NCBI RefSeq assembly: GCF_001444425.1
Contig: NZ_CP013189.1
Span: 1,178,001-1,242,000 of the forward strand
Direction: 5' to 3'
Source of the DNA: Pseudohongiella spirulinae
GTDB lineage: Bacteria > Pseudomonadota > Gammaproteobacteria > Pseudomonadales > Pseudohongiellaceae
Length of the DNA: 64,000 nucleotides
Shown: in pieces, positions 7,996-16,903 of the stretch
How positions within the stretch are numbered: the stretch's first letter is position 1
Layout: each line of letters starts with the position of its first letter
Made by a program: the position numbers and the translations under genes
Notes under the pieces: model-generated
Database searches by the model: none
Told to the model about the DNA's origin: nothing
Seen by the model: the letters and a program-made list of their open reading frames with translations, nothing else

Positions 7996-9318
7996 ATGAA
8001 AAATCAATTGTCGTCCTGGCTGTTTTTCCGCTCTTACAGCGTCATTGCCGCCGGCATACTGATTGTCGCGCTGGCACTGGATAGCCTGTTGCTCTGGCTG
8101 CTGCCGGATAATCAGCAGAGCAGTGCGGAACGTTATAGCGCCGAATTCGCGTTCATTGAACTGATACTGGCCGGGGAAGGCGAAGAGCCGGGCGCTGTAA
8201 GCAGATTGTTTGAGACCATGCAGCCAACGCTGGAGGAGGCGGCCGGCGTGCCGGTGAGTCTCTACGAGGTTGCCGAAATGGGTGACCAGCAGGCGTTTTT
8301 GACCGCGCTTCGCAGTGGGACCGTGCAGACCTTTATAGACGGAAATTCGCAGGAAATCCTCTACCGCATGTTGCCTTCAGGCGAGCAGCTCATTGCGCTC
8401 GGGCCACTGCCGGCGCCGCCCGTATCCCAGGCCTCTGTCGAAACCCTGGTGATTGTCAGCTACTACTTGTTGGTGGCACTGCTGCTGTTTCTATGGCTCA
8501 GGCCGTTCTACCGGGATCTGAGTGCACTTCGTCACGCGGCCAGCCAGTTCGGCCGCGATGACTTTGAGACGCGGGTAGCGGTGGGCAGCAACTCCAGTAT
8601 TCTGCCGGTGGCCAGCTCATTTAACAAAATGGCGGAGCGCATACAGTATCTGGTGACTGCGCATCGTGATCTGACCAATGCGGTGGCGCATGAGTTACAC
8701 ACACCGCTGGCGCGCTTCAAATTCGGACTGGAAATGATCCCGAAGATGGAAGCCGGCGAGCGTCTGACAGAGCACCTCAACGGCATGAAATCCGATGTCC
8801 AGGAGCTGGAGGAACTGATTGATGAGATGCTGACCTATGCCAGACTTAGCGAGGATAACCTGCAACTTCAGTTGCACACTGTCAGACTGAATGACTGGTT
8901 GAAGTTGCAACTGGCACAGTATCGAGACTCACAACCGCCCGTGCTGTTGAACGTAAAGCCCGAAGACGACCTGACGGCCGTGGCATTCAATCCCGAACTG
9001 CTGGCCCGGGCCATTCATAACATCGTCCGTAACTGTCTCCGCTATGCGGTAACGGAGGTGACTGTCAGTTGTCTGATCAGGGCAGGTGAGGTCAAACTGT
9101 GCATCTTTGATGACGGCCCCGGCATTCCCGAAGCTGACTGGCAGCGGGTTTTCGAACCCTTTGCCCGGCTGGACACCAGCCGTGACCGACAGTCTGGCGG
9201 TTATGGCCTGGGGCTGGCGATTGCCAAGCGGATTCTGCAGCGTCATGGTGGCGATATCCACCTTGCTGAGCACTCGCCGCAAGGTGCCTGTTTTGTGCTG
9301 AGCTGGCCGTACAATTAG
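7996..9318 (+). CDS. Sensor histidine kinase, RstB-like
   Basis: A 440-residue inner-membrane kinase. It has two membrane segments (SVIAAGILIVALALDSLLLWLL near residue 15 and VIVSYYLLVALLLFLWL near 155) that flank a periplasmic sensor of about 115 residues, then a HAMP domain, a dimerisation helix with the phospho-acceptor His in AVAHELHTPLARFKFGLEM, and an ATPase domain with N box (HNIVRNCLRYA), G1 (DDGPGIP) and G2 (GGYGLGLAI). The AVAHELHTPLAR form is typical of RstB. The ATG at 7996 is used because it lies 7 bases after the regulator stop and just before the first membrane helix. Confidence 0.9.
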   Translation: MKNQLSSWLFFRSYSVIAAGILIVALALDSLLLWLLPDNQQSSAERYSAEFAFIELILAGEGEEPGAVSRLFETMQPTLEEAAGVPVSLYEVAEMGDQQAFLTALRSGTVQTFIDGNSQEILYRMLPSGEQLIALGPLPAPPVSQASVETLVIVSYYLLVALLLFLWLRPFYRDLSALRHAASQFGRDDFETRVAVGSNSSILPVASSFNKMAERIQYLVTAHRDLTNAVAHELHTPLARFKFGLEMIPKMEAGERLTEHLNGMKSDVQELEELIDEMLTYARLSEDNLQLQLHTVRLNDWLKLQLAQYRDSQPPVLLNVKPEDDLTAVAFNPELLARAIHNIVRNCLRYAVTEVTVSCLIRAGEVKLCIFDDGPGIPEADWQRVFEPFARLDTSRDRQSGGYGLGLAIAKRILQRHGGDIHLAEHSPQGACFVLSWPYN

Positions 9319-9436
9319 TCACAATTTTTCTACATTTCCGCAACAGTCATTTCTAACGCCTTTTTGCACAATGCACACAATTTCCGACAATTGTGCCGGA
9401 AAGCATTGGAAGCAAAATGCAGGAGAGGTGAGGATT
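9319..9436 (+). promoter_or_regulatory. Regulatory gap with RstA-box-like element and inverted repeat
   Basis: This gap before the small secreted protein gene holds TACATTTCCGCAACA (9331-9345), related to the element at 5684, and a perfect inverted repeat with 7-base arms CACAATT (9376-9382) and AATTGTG (9389-9395) around six bases. Either could be an operator for the adjacent RstA-like regulator or another factor. A strong Shine-Dalgarno, AGGAGAGGTGAGG, precedes the ATG at 9437. Confidence 0.4.
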
Positions 9437-9964
9437 ATGAGTTCCAGGATATTAAAACTGTTCGGTGCCCAACTGATGATGACTGGCCTGATGGTTGGTT
9501 TACTGCAGACGGCCCATGCCCAGCGAGACAGCGTGCTCTATGAGGACAATGAGCTGACTATCAATGATGCTATTGTCAGGAATGCGGGGACAACCCACTA
9601 CTTCAAGGAAGTGCGTCTGACCATGACGCAAAACGGTGACTTCAAGGTTGTTGACTCTGTTGAAAAACAGCTCGCTTACATAAACGAACTGTCAGTGGCG
9701 GTTTCTTTCACAGATCCGGCCGAGGTGGAGCTGGGTGTGGTGGGTTACAAGTCAACTCCGTGTGTGGAACTGGACATTGCGGTCACGCGCAAAAACAGCA
9801 CCTTCTATGTGGCTGTAGGCGAAACGCCGCTGCAGACCCTGGTGGCCTGCGTGCAGGTGATAGAACCATTTGAGATCACCTTCCCGCTGGATGTGAAGGG
9901 ATTGCCCCTGGGTGACTATCTGGTTGTGGTAAACGGCGATGAAATTGACTTCACGCTGGAGTGA
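9437..9964 (+). CDS. Hypothetical secreted protein
   Basis: A 175-residue protein of unrecognised family. The start at 9437 follows a strong ribosome binding site and gives a clear signal peptide (LFGAQLMMTGLMVGLLQTAHAQ). The mature protein is beta-rich, without repeats, and contains two cysteines (TPCVELD and VACVQV) that could form a disulfide. It ends with DYLVVVNGDEIDFTLE. Its place right behind the RstAB-like pair, with a TACATTT element upstream, suggests that it is a target of that system and acts in the periplasm. It is followed by a GC-rich hairpin at 9987-10021. Confidence 0.65.
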   Translation: MSSRILKLFGAQLMMTGLMVGLLQTAHAQRDSVLYEDNELTINDAIVRNAGTTHYFKEVRLTMTQNGDFKVVDSVEKQLAYINELSVAVSFTDPAEVELGVVGYKSTPCVELDIAVTRKNSTFYVAVGETPLQTLVACVQVIEPFEITFPLDVKGLPLGDYLVVVNGDEIDFTLE

Positions 9965-9986
9965 TGCAGGACGCATCTGAAAACCC

Positions 9987-10021
9987 GCGCCGGTGGCCAC
10001 GCAGTTCAGTGGCGCCGGCGC
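9987..10021 (+). terminator. GC-rich hairpin after the 9437 gene
   Basis: GCGCCGGTGGCCAC (9987-10000) pairs with GTGGCGCCGGCGC (10009-10021) over 12 pairs with a one-base asymmetry and an 8-base loop. No T run follows, so it is a stable hairpin between transcription units rather than a textbook intrinsic terminator. Confidence 0.4.
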
Positions 10022-10091
10022 GGCACATGGTTGATAGCACGGCGCCTGCATTTCGGGATACACTCTGTCCATTCAAGGAGAGCGAATCCCG

Positions 10092-11057
10092 ATGCAGGAC
10101 ACCATGCAAAGTAGTATCAACACCGCCCTGACTCAGCTTAATCGCGCCATTCTGGGCAAGGATGAGCCTGTTCGACTGGCTCTTTGCTGTCTGCTCAGCG
10201 GCGGTCACCTATTGCTGGAAGATCTGCCCGGCATGGGTAAAACCACACTGGCGCATGCTCTGGCCGGGGTGCTGGGTCTGAGTTTTCGCCGCATTCAGTT
10301 CACCAGCGACCTGCTGCCGGCGGACATTCTGGGTGGCTCGGTGTTTGACCCATCTTCCGGGCAGTTTCACTTTCATGAAGGCCCCGTATTCTGCCAGGTG
10401 CTGATGGCCGATGAGATCAATCGTGCCACACCGCGCACCCAGAGCGCCCTGTTGGAGGCGATGGAAGAGGGACAGGTGTCGCTGGATGGTGAGACCCGTC
10501 CCTTGCCTGAACCATTTTTTGTCATCGCCACCCAGAATCCTTCTGAACTGGCTGGCACCTATCCACTGCCTGAATCACAGACTGACCGTTTTTTGATGTG
10601 CCTTTCGTTGGGTTATCCGGATACCGTGGCCGAGCGTCAGTTGCTAGCGCAGCCCGACCAGCGTTTGATTGCACAGAAAATCGACAAATGCCTGTCGCTT
10701 GCCGATCTCAAAAATTGGCAACGCTTGCTTATGCAAGTCCATCTGAGCGACGCAGTGCTGGATTACATTCAGCGCCTGATTGATTTCAGTCGGCAGACGT
10801 CACGTATTTACCTTGGGTTGTCGCCGCGCGGCGGTCTGGCCATCGTGCGGGCAGCACGCTGTTATGCCCTCATGGATGGGCGTGACTACGTGACACCGGA
10901 TGATGTGCAGGCAATATTCGTCGCCGTGGCAGATCATCGTTTGAGTGCGAGTGATCAATTCGCCGTTTCCGGTTCTGCTACCTCAGTTACATCATCACAG
11001 CCAAGCGGGGTACTGGCGCAATGGGTTCTGGACTCGGTCAACGTCTTGCCGGGCTGA
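10092..11057 (+). CDS. MoxR-family AAA+ ATPase
   Basis: A 321-residue AAA+ ATPase. It has Walker A (LPGMGKTT, about residue 47), Walker B with the MoxR signature MADEINRATPRTQSALLEAMEE, sensor 1 in ATQNPSELAGTYPLPESQTDRF, and sensor 2 near YLGLSPRGGLAIVRAAR. MoxR proteins act as chaperone-like ATPases, usually with a DUF58 partner, to mature or insert cofactors in other proteins. AAGGAG at 10075-10080 precedes the ATG. It is the first gene of a MoxR-DUF58-TgpA operon, overlapping the next gene by 37 bases. Its client may be one of the genes downstream, but this is inference. Confidence 0.9.
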   Translation: MQDTMQSSINTALTQLNRAILGKDEPVRLALCCLLSGGHLLLEDLPGMGKTTLAHALAGVLGLSFRRIQFTSDLLPADILGGSVFDPSSGQFHFHEGPVFCQVLMADEINRATPRTQSALLEAMEEGQVSLDGETRPLPEPFFVIATQNPSELAGTYPLPESQTDRFLMCLSLGYPDTVAERQLLAQPDQRLIAQKIDKCLSLADLKNWQRLLMQVHLSDAVLDYIQRLIDFSRQTSRIYLGLSPRGGLAIVRAARCYALMDGRDYVTPDDVQAIFVAVADHRLSASDQFAVSGSATSVTSSQPSGVLAQWVLDSVNVLPG

Positions 11058-12076
11058 GACAGCGCTGGCAGCGGCTGATGGCTGCGCGCCAGGCGCGGTG
11101 GCTGGCACGACGTGTGCCGGCAACAGACAGTCTGAAGCTCAGTCAGCGCATCATTTTCATCTTGCCTACGCTGCACGGCACACTGTTTGGTCTGGGCGCG
11201 GTGGTTGTGCTGATCATTGCTATCGCCGATCGGAATTCGGTTGCCCTGATTTTGGCGCTGTCGATGTTGAGTCTGTTCTTGCTGAGTCTGGTGCTCTGCT
11301 ATCGCAATCTGAGCGGATTGCAACTGCAGGCCCAAACATCTGCAGACGGTAAGGAGACGTCAACGATGCAGCGTTGCTATGTTGGAGGTAACGCCAATTT
11401 TGCTGTCACATTGAGAGCAGCCGGTAGCCGCCGCTTTCATCAGGATCTCTGGCTCGGGTTCAGTAATGACGCGATGCAGTATGTCTGCGTACCCAAAGGC
11501 GATCAGGTGACCCTTAACCTGACAACTGCAGCGACGCAGCGCGGCTTGCTGAGTGCACCGCGACTGACGCTGCGCACACTCTATCCCATGGGGTTGTGGC
11601 AAGGCTGGAGTCGGCCTGATCTGGCCATGCGATGTCTGGTGTATCCCCAGCCGCAGATTTGCGCTTTACCCGCCAACGTTCGCCGGTTACCCGATGCTGC
11701 CCATGGCCGCAAGATCACGGCGCGACAGGCGGGAGTTGATGACTTTGCCGGCTTGCGCAGCTACCAGCCGGGCGACAGTCGGCGCCGCATAGCCTGGCAA
11801 ACGCTGGCCCGCGGACAGGGTCTGAAAACCCGACAGTTTGTGAGCGAAGCCGACCCTCAAGTGTTGCTTTCATTTGATCAGTTCCCGGGCCGTGAGCTGG
11901 AATCTGTGTTGTCGTGTTTGTGCTTTCAGGTTCTGCAGCTCAGCCGTCGCGGACAGGCAGTGGGTCTGAAACTGCCAGGTCAGATAGTCATGGCGCCAGC
12001 GCAGGGTGATGCCAACAAGCATGCTCTCTTGCAGGCCCTGGCGCTGTTTAACAACGCGGACATCAGGGAGGAGTAA
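11021..12076 (+). CDS. DUF58 domain-containing membrane protein
   Basis: A 351-residue protein. Residues ~40-95 hold two membrane segments (GTLFGLGAVVVLIIAIADRN and LALSMLSLFLLSLVLCY). The cytoplasmic C-terminal half carries the DUF58 core, including the conserved GVDDFAGLRSYQPGDSRRRIAWQTLARGQGLKTRQF segment, part of a von Willebrand A-like fold. DUF58 proteins accompany MoxR ATPases and probably bind the client. The ATG at 11021 lies inside the MoxR gene. The TAA stop shares its last base with the ATG of the next gene (TAATG), so the three genes are translationally coupled. Confidence 0.9.
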   Translation: MGSGLGQRLAGLRQRWQRLMAARQARWLARRVPATDSLKLSQRIIFILPTLHGTLFGLGAVVVLIIAIADRNSVALILALSMLSLFLLSLVLCYRNLSGLQLQAQTSADGKETSTMQRCYVGGNANFAVTLRAAGSRRFHQDLWLGFSNDAMQYVCVPKGDQVTLNLTTAATQRGLLSAPRLTLRTLYPMGLWQGWSRPDLAMRCLVYPQPQICALPANVRRLPDAAHGRKITARQAGVDDFAGLRSYQPGDSRRRIAWQTLARGQGLKTRQFVSEADPQVLLSFDQFPGRELESVLSCLCFQVLQLSRRGQAVGLKLPGQIVMAPAQGDANKHALLQALALFNNADIREE

Positions 12077-13950
12077 TGTCGCACATCTCACAGTCAGTTC
12101 GGCGGTCAGCGGAGCCCGGCACGAAGCCGACTCCCGGCCTCGACCTGGTCATTCCTTTCTCTCTCATGGCCGCTGTTGCTCTGATTCTGCCGCCACTGCA
12201 GGCCCAGGCCTGGTGGTTGATCCTGCCTTGCCTGATTGGCCTTATTCTGGGTTGGCGCAGTATCAGTTTCGTGTTGCTGTTTGCTGCCATGACTTATGCC
12301 GAGACATGGGCTGCCGCTGTCTATTTTCTGGCGCTGATCGTTCTGTTCATGATGCGCATGAACAGCAATCCGGTAGCCAGCCATATCAACCAGATCGCTG
12401 GTGCTGTGCGTCAATTGCTGCTGGCAGCACCGATTCTGATGGTTATTATAGTCATGATGCTGGCCGCCGGGGCACAATGGTCTCAAGGCGATACCGGTTC
12501 CCGGGCCGTGACCGGTATCAGCCCATCCATGACACCGGGCACGGTGAGTGAGCTGGTCAACGATAGTGATCTGGCCATGCGTGTTCGCTTCAGTGACGGT
12601 CAAACGGTCCCACCGGCACAGAATCTGTACTGGAGAGGTATCGTTCTGGAAGACTTTGATGGACGTACCTGGTCGCGCAACAATCGCCTGGAATATGATT
12701 TGGGCCCGATTCCCGATGGCGTGGATGAAGCGGATCGCCTCAACTATCTGGTGACTTTGGAGCCCAGTCGTCAGTTCTGGCTGTATGGCCTGCACCAGGC
12801 CTATGCAACACGCCCTCTGACTTTTCGCGACAGGCGAGGCGTATTGATCACATCGGAAATGGTTCGCCAGCGCCTGCGCTATCCGGTCACCAGTATCGCT
12901 CCGCTGCCGGAATTGACACTCAGTGATACTAATCGGCAACGAAATCTGGCACTACCGCCTGATTCAAACCCGGCAACACGTCAGTGGGTTAATGAGCTGC
13001 GCGGCAACATCCGCGATGATTTTGAGTTTACTCAGGCTGTGCTGCAGCATTTCAATCAGGAAGCATTCTTTTATACGCTGACACCGGCACTCAACAGCAC
13101 CCACAGCGTTGATGATCTGCTGTTCAACACCAGAGAAGGCTACTGCGAACATTACGCTGGCGCGCTGACTGTCATCCTGCGTGCCGCCAGGATTCCTGCC
13201 CGGGTTGTGGTCGGCTACCAGGGCGGGCAATTTAACCCGATCACTGGCCACTGGAGTGTTTATCAATACAACGCACATGCCTGGGTTGAGGCCTGGTACC
13301 CCGGTGTTGGCTGGCAGCGCCTTGATCCAACCGCCGCCATTGCCCCTGAACGAATCCAGAGCGGTATCGAAGCCTGGCTCGCTTCGCTTGGCAGCAATGA
13401 GCGCAGCCAGTTGGACCACGATACCCGTCTGCGCCTTCAATTGACTGATATTCCGGGCTATCAGAGTGTTCGAAGCACGCTGGATGCATTGCAATATGGC
13501 TGGAACCTGGGCATGTATGACAACAATGGTGATCTGCGTACTGAGGATCTGAACAACTGGCTGGCAGAGCGCGGGCTGGACAATCTGCCACTTTGGCTGC
13601 TGGCGCTGCTGTTGGTGGCTGTCGGACTACGGGCCATGTCGGGGGGGCAATTCAGGCAACCAGCCAGGTCGGCTGCCATGCGGATGTATCTGCGACTGGA
13701 TGGCAGGTTGCGAAGAAGAGGCCTTGGACGCGAACCGGGGGAAACCATGGCGGCGCATCTGGAACGGGTTGGTGAAAACTGGCCGGAAAATAAGCCTCAC
13801 TTGCAACGGCTGGCTGATGCACTGAACAAGGCGGAGTACGGCAATGAAGAGGAACAGGACTCAACACTGATCCGGCAGCTTATTGCCTCAGCAGGCAAGC
13901 GGCTGGTGACCGATGCGGAGGGTTTAAATGGTTTAAAAGGGTTAAAATAG
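12076..13950 (+). CDS. tgpA: TgpA-type transmembrane transglutaminase-like protein
   Basis: A 624-residue membrane protein of the DUF3488/transglutaminase/DUF4129 type, whose Pseudomonas relative TgpA is essential. The N-terminal ~135 residues hold about five membrane helices, followed by a large periplasmic part with the papain-like transglutaminase core. The triad is present: Cys357 in REGYCEHYAG, His401 in NAHAWVEAW and Asp417 in QRLDPTAA. A last membrane helix (LPLWLLALLLVAVGL) precedes a cytoplasmic DUF4129 tail with the RRGLGREPGET motif. It ends the coupled MoxR-DUF58 operon. A stretch before the last helix (YGWNLGMYDNNGDLRTE) recurs in a decayed copy at 18297. Confidence 0.9.
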   Translation: MSHISQSVRRSAEPGTKPTPGLDLVIPFSLMAAVALILPPLQAQAWWLILPCLIGLILGWRSISFVLLFAAMTYAETWAAAVYFLALIVLFMMRMNSNPVASHINQIAGAVRQLLLAAPILMVIIVMMLAAGAQWSQGDTGSRAVTGISPSMTPGTVSELVNDSDLAMRVRFSDGQTVPPAQNLYWRGIVLEDFDGRTWSRNNRLEYDLGPIPDGVDEADRLNYLVTLEPSRQFWLYGLHQAYATRPLTFRDRRGVLITSEMVRQRLRYPVTSIAPLPELTLSDTNRQRNLALPPDSNPATRQWVNELRGNIRDDFEFTQAVLQHFNQEAFFYTLTPALNSTHSVDDLLFNTREGYCEHYAGALTVILRAARIPARVVVGYQGGQFNPITGHWSVYQYNAHAWVEAWYPGVGWQRLDPTAAIAPERIQSGIEAWLASLGSNERSQLDHDTRLRLQLTDIPGYQSVRSTLDALQYGWNLGMYDNNGDLRTEDLNNWLAERGLDNLPLWLLALLLVAVGLRAMSGGQFRQPARSAAMRMYLRLDGRLRRRGLGREPGETMAAHLERVGENWPENKPHLQRLADALNKAEYGNEEEQDSTLIRQLIASAGKRLVTDAEGLNGLKGLK

Positions 13951-14029
13951 GGCATCACAGGTACTCTGCGTGTTCCTCAAGTGGCAGGTTGTGGCATATA
14001 CTTCGGCGACTAATTCTGGCAGGATCGAA

Positions 14030-16903
14030 GTGCAAACACATATCAACCCCAATTGCAGGTCCAATAACACACTGACCATTTGGAGGTCTCTGTGCATATT
14101 GGCATGTCTGTTTTCATCAGCCATCCAGGCCCAGTCCATCGAAGATATTCTGACGCCCTTGCGCGGCACCTACACTGTCACGTTTACGGAGGATGCCGAT
14201 GCTCCGGATGCGGTCCCGGTTGCCAACGGTACCCAGGTCAATTTCATCATTGGTTTGAACAACCGGCTGTGTACGTCTGATCTTGATCTGAGCTCACCGA
14301 CTACCGTCTCATCACCGTCATTTGCCGTTTCCTGGAACAGTATGCTGTCCGATGCCAGGTTTGACGTCAGACTGACCGACACGGACCCTGATCCGAATGT
14401 GGTGAACTACGCATTTGCAGGTATTGATTTCCGTTCCCATGCCGGTGTGTTATACGGCGCTTTTACTCTGGACAGTTACGCGGCTGCAACTGGCACCTGT
14501 GGCGCTGTGGACGCCGAGCCGGGTCTGACGGAGTTCAACGCGTATTTCAGCGCGATTCAAGCGGCATTCAGCTCGCTGTTTCCCAGTGGGCCCTTCACGT
14601 TTACCCAGCAGTCGGGTGGCTACACGTTCCGGCACTATGACTCGACCAATGTTACGCTGGCTATCAGGGATGGTCAGGTTTACGCCAGGGGTGACGGTTA
14701 TGGTGCAGGCTATGTGCCGCTGGGCTCATTCGAAACGCTGAATGCCAATGTAAATCTGATACCAAGACCTGCCACTGTGCATTCTTCCTGGACAGGCACT
14801 TATTCGGGTGCCATGGCCGAAACTGAACCTTTTTCACCCATCCCGGACGGCACTGACTTCTATTATGCAATCAACAGTGATGGCGTGCTCTGTTTTAATG
14901 ACAATACGCAGTTCTCCAATCCACTGTACCGCAATAACGATACTGTCAGGGCTACCTGGTTTGATGCCGCACGAGGCCGAATTTACCGGTTGCGGGCTGC
15001 TCAGTTCGATGCGGATGAGCATCTGCTGGAAATTACCAGCACGGGCAATACCCAGTATGGTGAGCTGGAGGGCGAAAAGATATCGTTGAATGCGGTCTGC
15101 AATCCGGCGTTGCCAGCTAACCCGGATGCTGATGAAATCGAACGCCTGTTTGACCTGTCTGAGCAGCTTTATCCCGACAGCACACCGGGCGGACCATTGA
15201 GTTCTACCCAGCGCGTGGACAATTATAGTTTTCGCTACTACCCGGCAACCGACGTCTTTCTGGCAGTTCGAGATGGTCAAGTCTATTCTGGTTCTGGCGC
15301 AGTCAATTTCGATTCAGCCCCGCTGGGGACACTGGCGTCAGTGATTCAGTCGTTTACCAGCGCCACAAGCGCTTTTGTGCCGGCTCAATCGCTGGTCGGC
15401 AGTTATAACATGCTGGTTTCAGCGGCAAATCCTTTGTCTCCGGTACGCAATGGTGACCGGGTGAGGGTGATCCTGGCAGCCGATGGCAGTCTCTGCATCG
15501 ATAATCTGATGCTCAGTTCGCCCCTGAGTCTGCTCAGTGCCCCGCAGGACGTCAACTGGACCAATATGCAGGCCGGTGTCAGCGCGTCGCTGCAAGTGCC
15601 AGCATCCGGGTCGGATCTGACAATCGATCTGACCAGTAACCTGGGCGGCAATCTTGGCCAGTTAACAGGAAATCGCGCAAGCCGGCTGGGCAGCTGCCCA
15701 GGAGCGCCATTAGACTCCGCTCAGGCTCAGGCCGCTGAGGAGTTATTTGCTCTGGCAGAGCAGATCTACGGTAACCTGTTGCCGCCAAGTTCGGTAGTCA
15801 GTTCGCGCAATGCCGCCGGTGCCGTGACTCGTCACTATGCTGCCAGCGGAATTACGCTGACGGTACTGGGCAGCCAGGTCTTTGTGCACGGAGGCGAGTT
15901 CGGTGATCACGATGTCGCGCTGGGCAGTGTGTCCAGCCTGAGCCAGTCGCTTGGCGCGGAGCTTGCCAATCTGCGGGCGCAACCCCCGGTGCCGACCAAC
16001 CTGGCCGGGACTTACGAGGCGTTGGTCAGTGGTGCCAATCCGTTTGCACCGTTCCCCACAGGCTCCCTTGTGCGGCTGGTGCTGCAGCCTGATGGCGGTC
16101 TTTGTCTGAATAATCTCTCGCTGACACCAACCAGCAGCTATCCGCTTTCACCATCCATGGCGACCTGGCAGGCTGGCTCCAGCGATCTGTCCGCATCCTT
16201 GCCGCTGGATGATCTGACGCAATTGAGTCTGACGCTCTCCAATACTCGTGGCGAAGCTTTGGGACAGTTGGCGGTGGAGCGCATCAGCAATGCAACCGTC
16301 TGTTCCACGACCACACCCTCTGCGGAACAGATCAGTACCGCTAACGAACTGTTTGAGCTCGCCGAGCGGCGCTACGATGAATACTTTCCTGCTACAGACA
16401 GTGCCGTAACGCGCACCGCTGGTTCAGTCATTTTTCGTCATTACGAATCAACTGGCGTAAGCCTGAGTGTGCTTAACGGTGAGGTTCTGGTCCGGGGTGG
16501 CGAGTTTGGCAGCAGCGAATTCTTTGTTGGCACAATTGAGCAACTCATTCCTGCATTGATTGAAGATATTGAAACAGCACCGATTACCTCAAACACCTTT
16601 TCAGTCACCGTGACCGGAACTTCGACCGTCAATCTCAGTGGCCTGTACAATGTTAACCGAACCCTGAATATAGTCAGGCAGGCAGATTTCGAACCGGAAG
16701 AGCTAACTGATACCAGGTTGGCTGACATTGCTCGCTCATTCCTGCTCGATGAAATTGAAAATCCGGACAGCGTCCAGATCAACGATGTGAACAGGACAGA
16801 AACCCAACTCAGTTTCCGTGCCGTGTTGCAGCGGGTCACTCGCGTCGGCAGTTCAACTACCTCCAGAAATGTTGTGGCAATATTCAGCCTGAGCCGGCTG
16901 TGA
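14030..16903 (+). CDS. Large secreted protein of four tandem repeats, unknown function
   Basis: A 957-residue exported protein I cannot assign to a named family. A hydrophobic segment ending AIQAQS acts as the signal peptide. The mature part has four repeats of about 190 residues. Each opens with a barrel-like half (GTY...NP..P...G..V...L..DG.LC..NL.L) with a conserved Cys, and closes with a helix plus strand module (LFxLAEQxYP... then FRHYxxT.V.L.V..G.V.v.GG.FG). The closing module resembles a short Y-P/RYY/G.VY motif I recall from many proteobacterial surface lipoproteins. A ~110-residue C-terminal domain follows, possibly alpha/beta. The GTG at 14030 has AGGA at good spacing; the ATG at 13970 is an alternative. 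It overlaps the amine oxidase gene by 4 bases. Confidence 0.75.
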   Translation: MQTHINPNCRSNNTLTIWRSLCILACLFSSAIQAQSIEDILTPLRGTYTVTFTEDADAPDAVPVANGTQVNFIIGLNNRLCTSDLDLSSPTTVSSPSFAVSWNSMLSDARFDVRLTDTDPDPNVVNYAFAGIDFRSHAGVLYGAFTLDSYAAATGTCGAVDAEPGLTEFNAYFSAIQAAFSSLFPSGPFTFTQQSGGYTFRHYDSTNVTLAIRDGQVYARGDGYGAGYVPLGSFETLNANVNLIPRPATVHSSWTGTYSGAMAETEPFSPIPDGTDFYYAINSDGVLCFNDNTQFSNPLYRNNDTVRATWFDAARGRIYRLRAAQFDADEHLLEITSTGNTQYGELEGEKISLNAVCNPALPANPDADEIERLFDLSEQLYPDSTPGGPLSSTQRVDNYSFRYYPATDVFLAVRDGQVYSGSGAVNFDSAPLGTLASVIQSFTSATSAFVPAQSLVGSYNMLVSAANPLSPVRNGDRVRVILAADGSLCIDNLMLSSPLSLLSAPQDVNWTNMQAGVSASLQVPASGSDLTIDLTSNLGGNLGQLTGNRASRLGSCPGAPLDSAQAQAAEELFALAEQIYGNLLPPSSVVSSRNAAGAVTRHYAASGITLTVLGSQVFVHGGEFGDHDVALGSVSSLSQSLGAELANLRAQPPVPTNLAGTYEALVSGANPFAPFPTGSLVRLVLQPDGGLCLNNLSLTPTSSYPLSPSMATWQAGSSDLSASLPLDDLTQLSLTLSNTRGEALGQLAVERISNATVCSTTTPSAEQISTANELFELAERRYDEYFPATDSAVTRTAGSVIFRHYESTGVSLSVLNGEVLVRGGEFGSSEFFVGTIEQLIPALIEDIETAPITSNTFSVTVTGTSTVNLSGLYNVNRTLNIVRQADFEPEELTDTRLADIARSFLLDEIENPDSVQINDVNRTETQLSFRAVLQRVTRVGSSTTSRNVVAIFSLSRL

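Noticed and set aside
12106-12939. A 277-codon minus-strand open frame in the transglutaminase gene
   Set aside because: Antisense to membrane helices, rich in His and Gln from reversed Leu codons; no motif.
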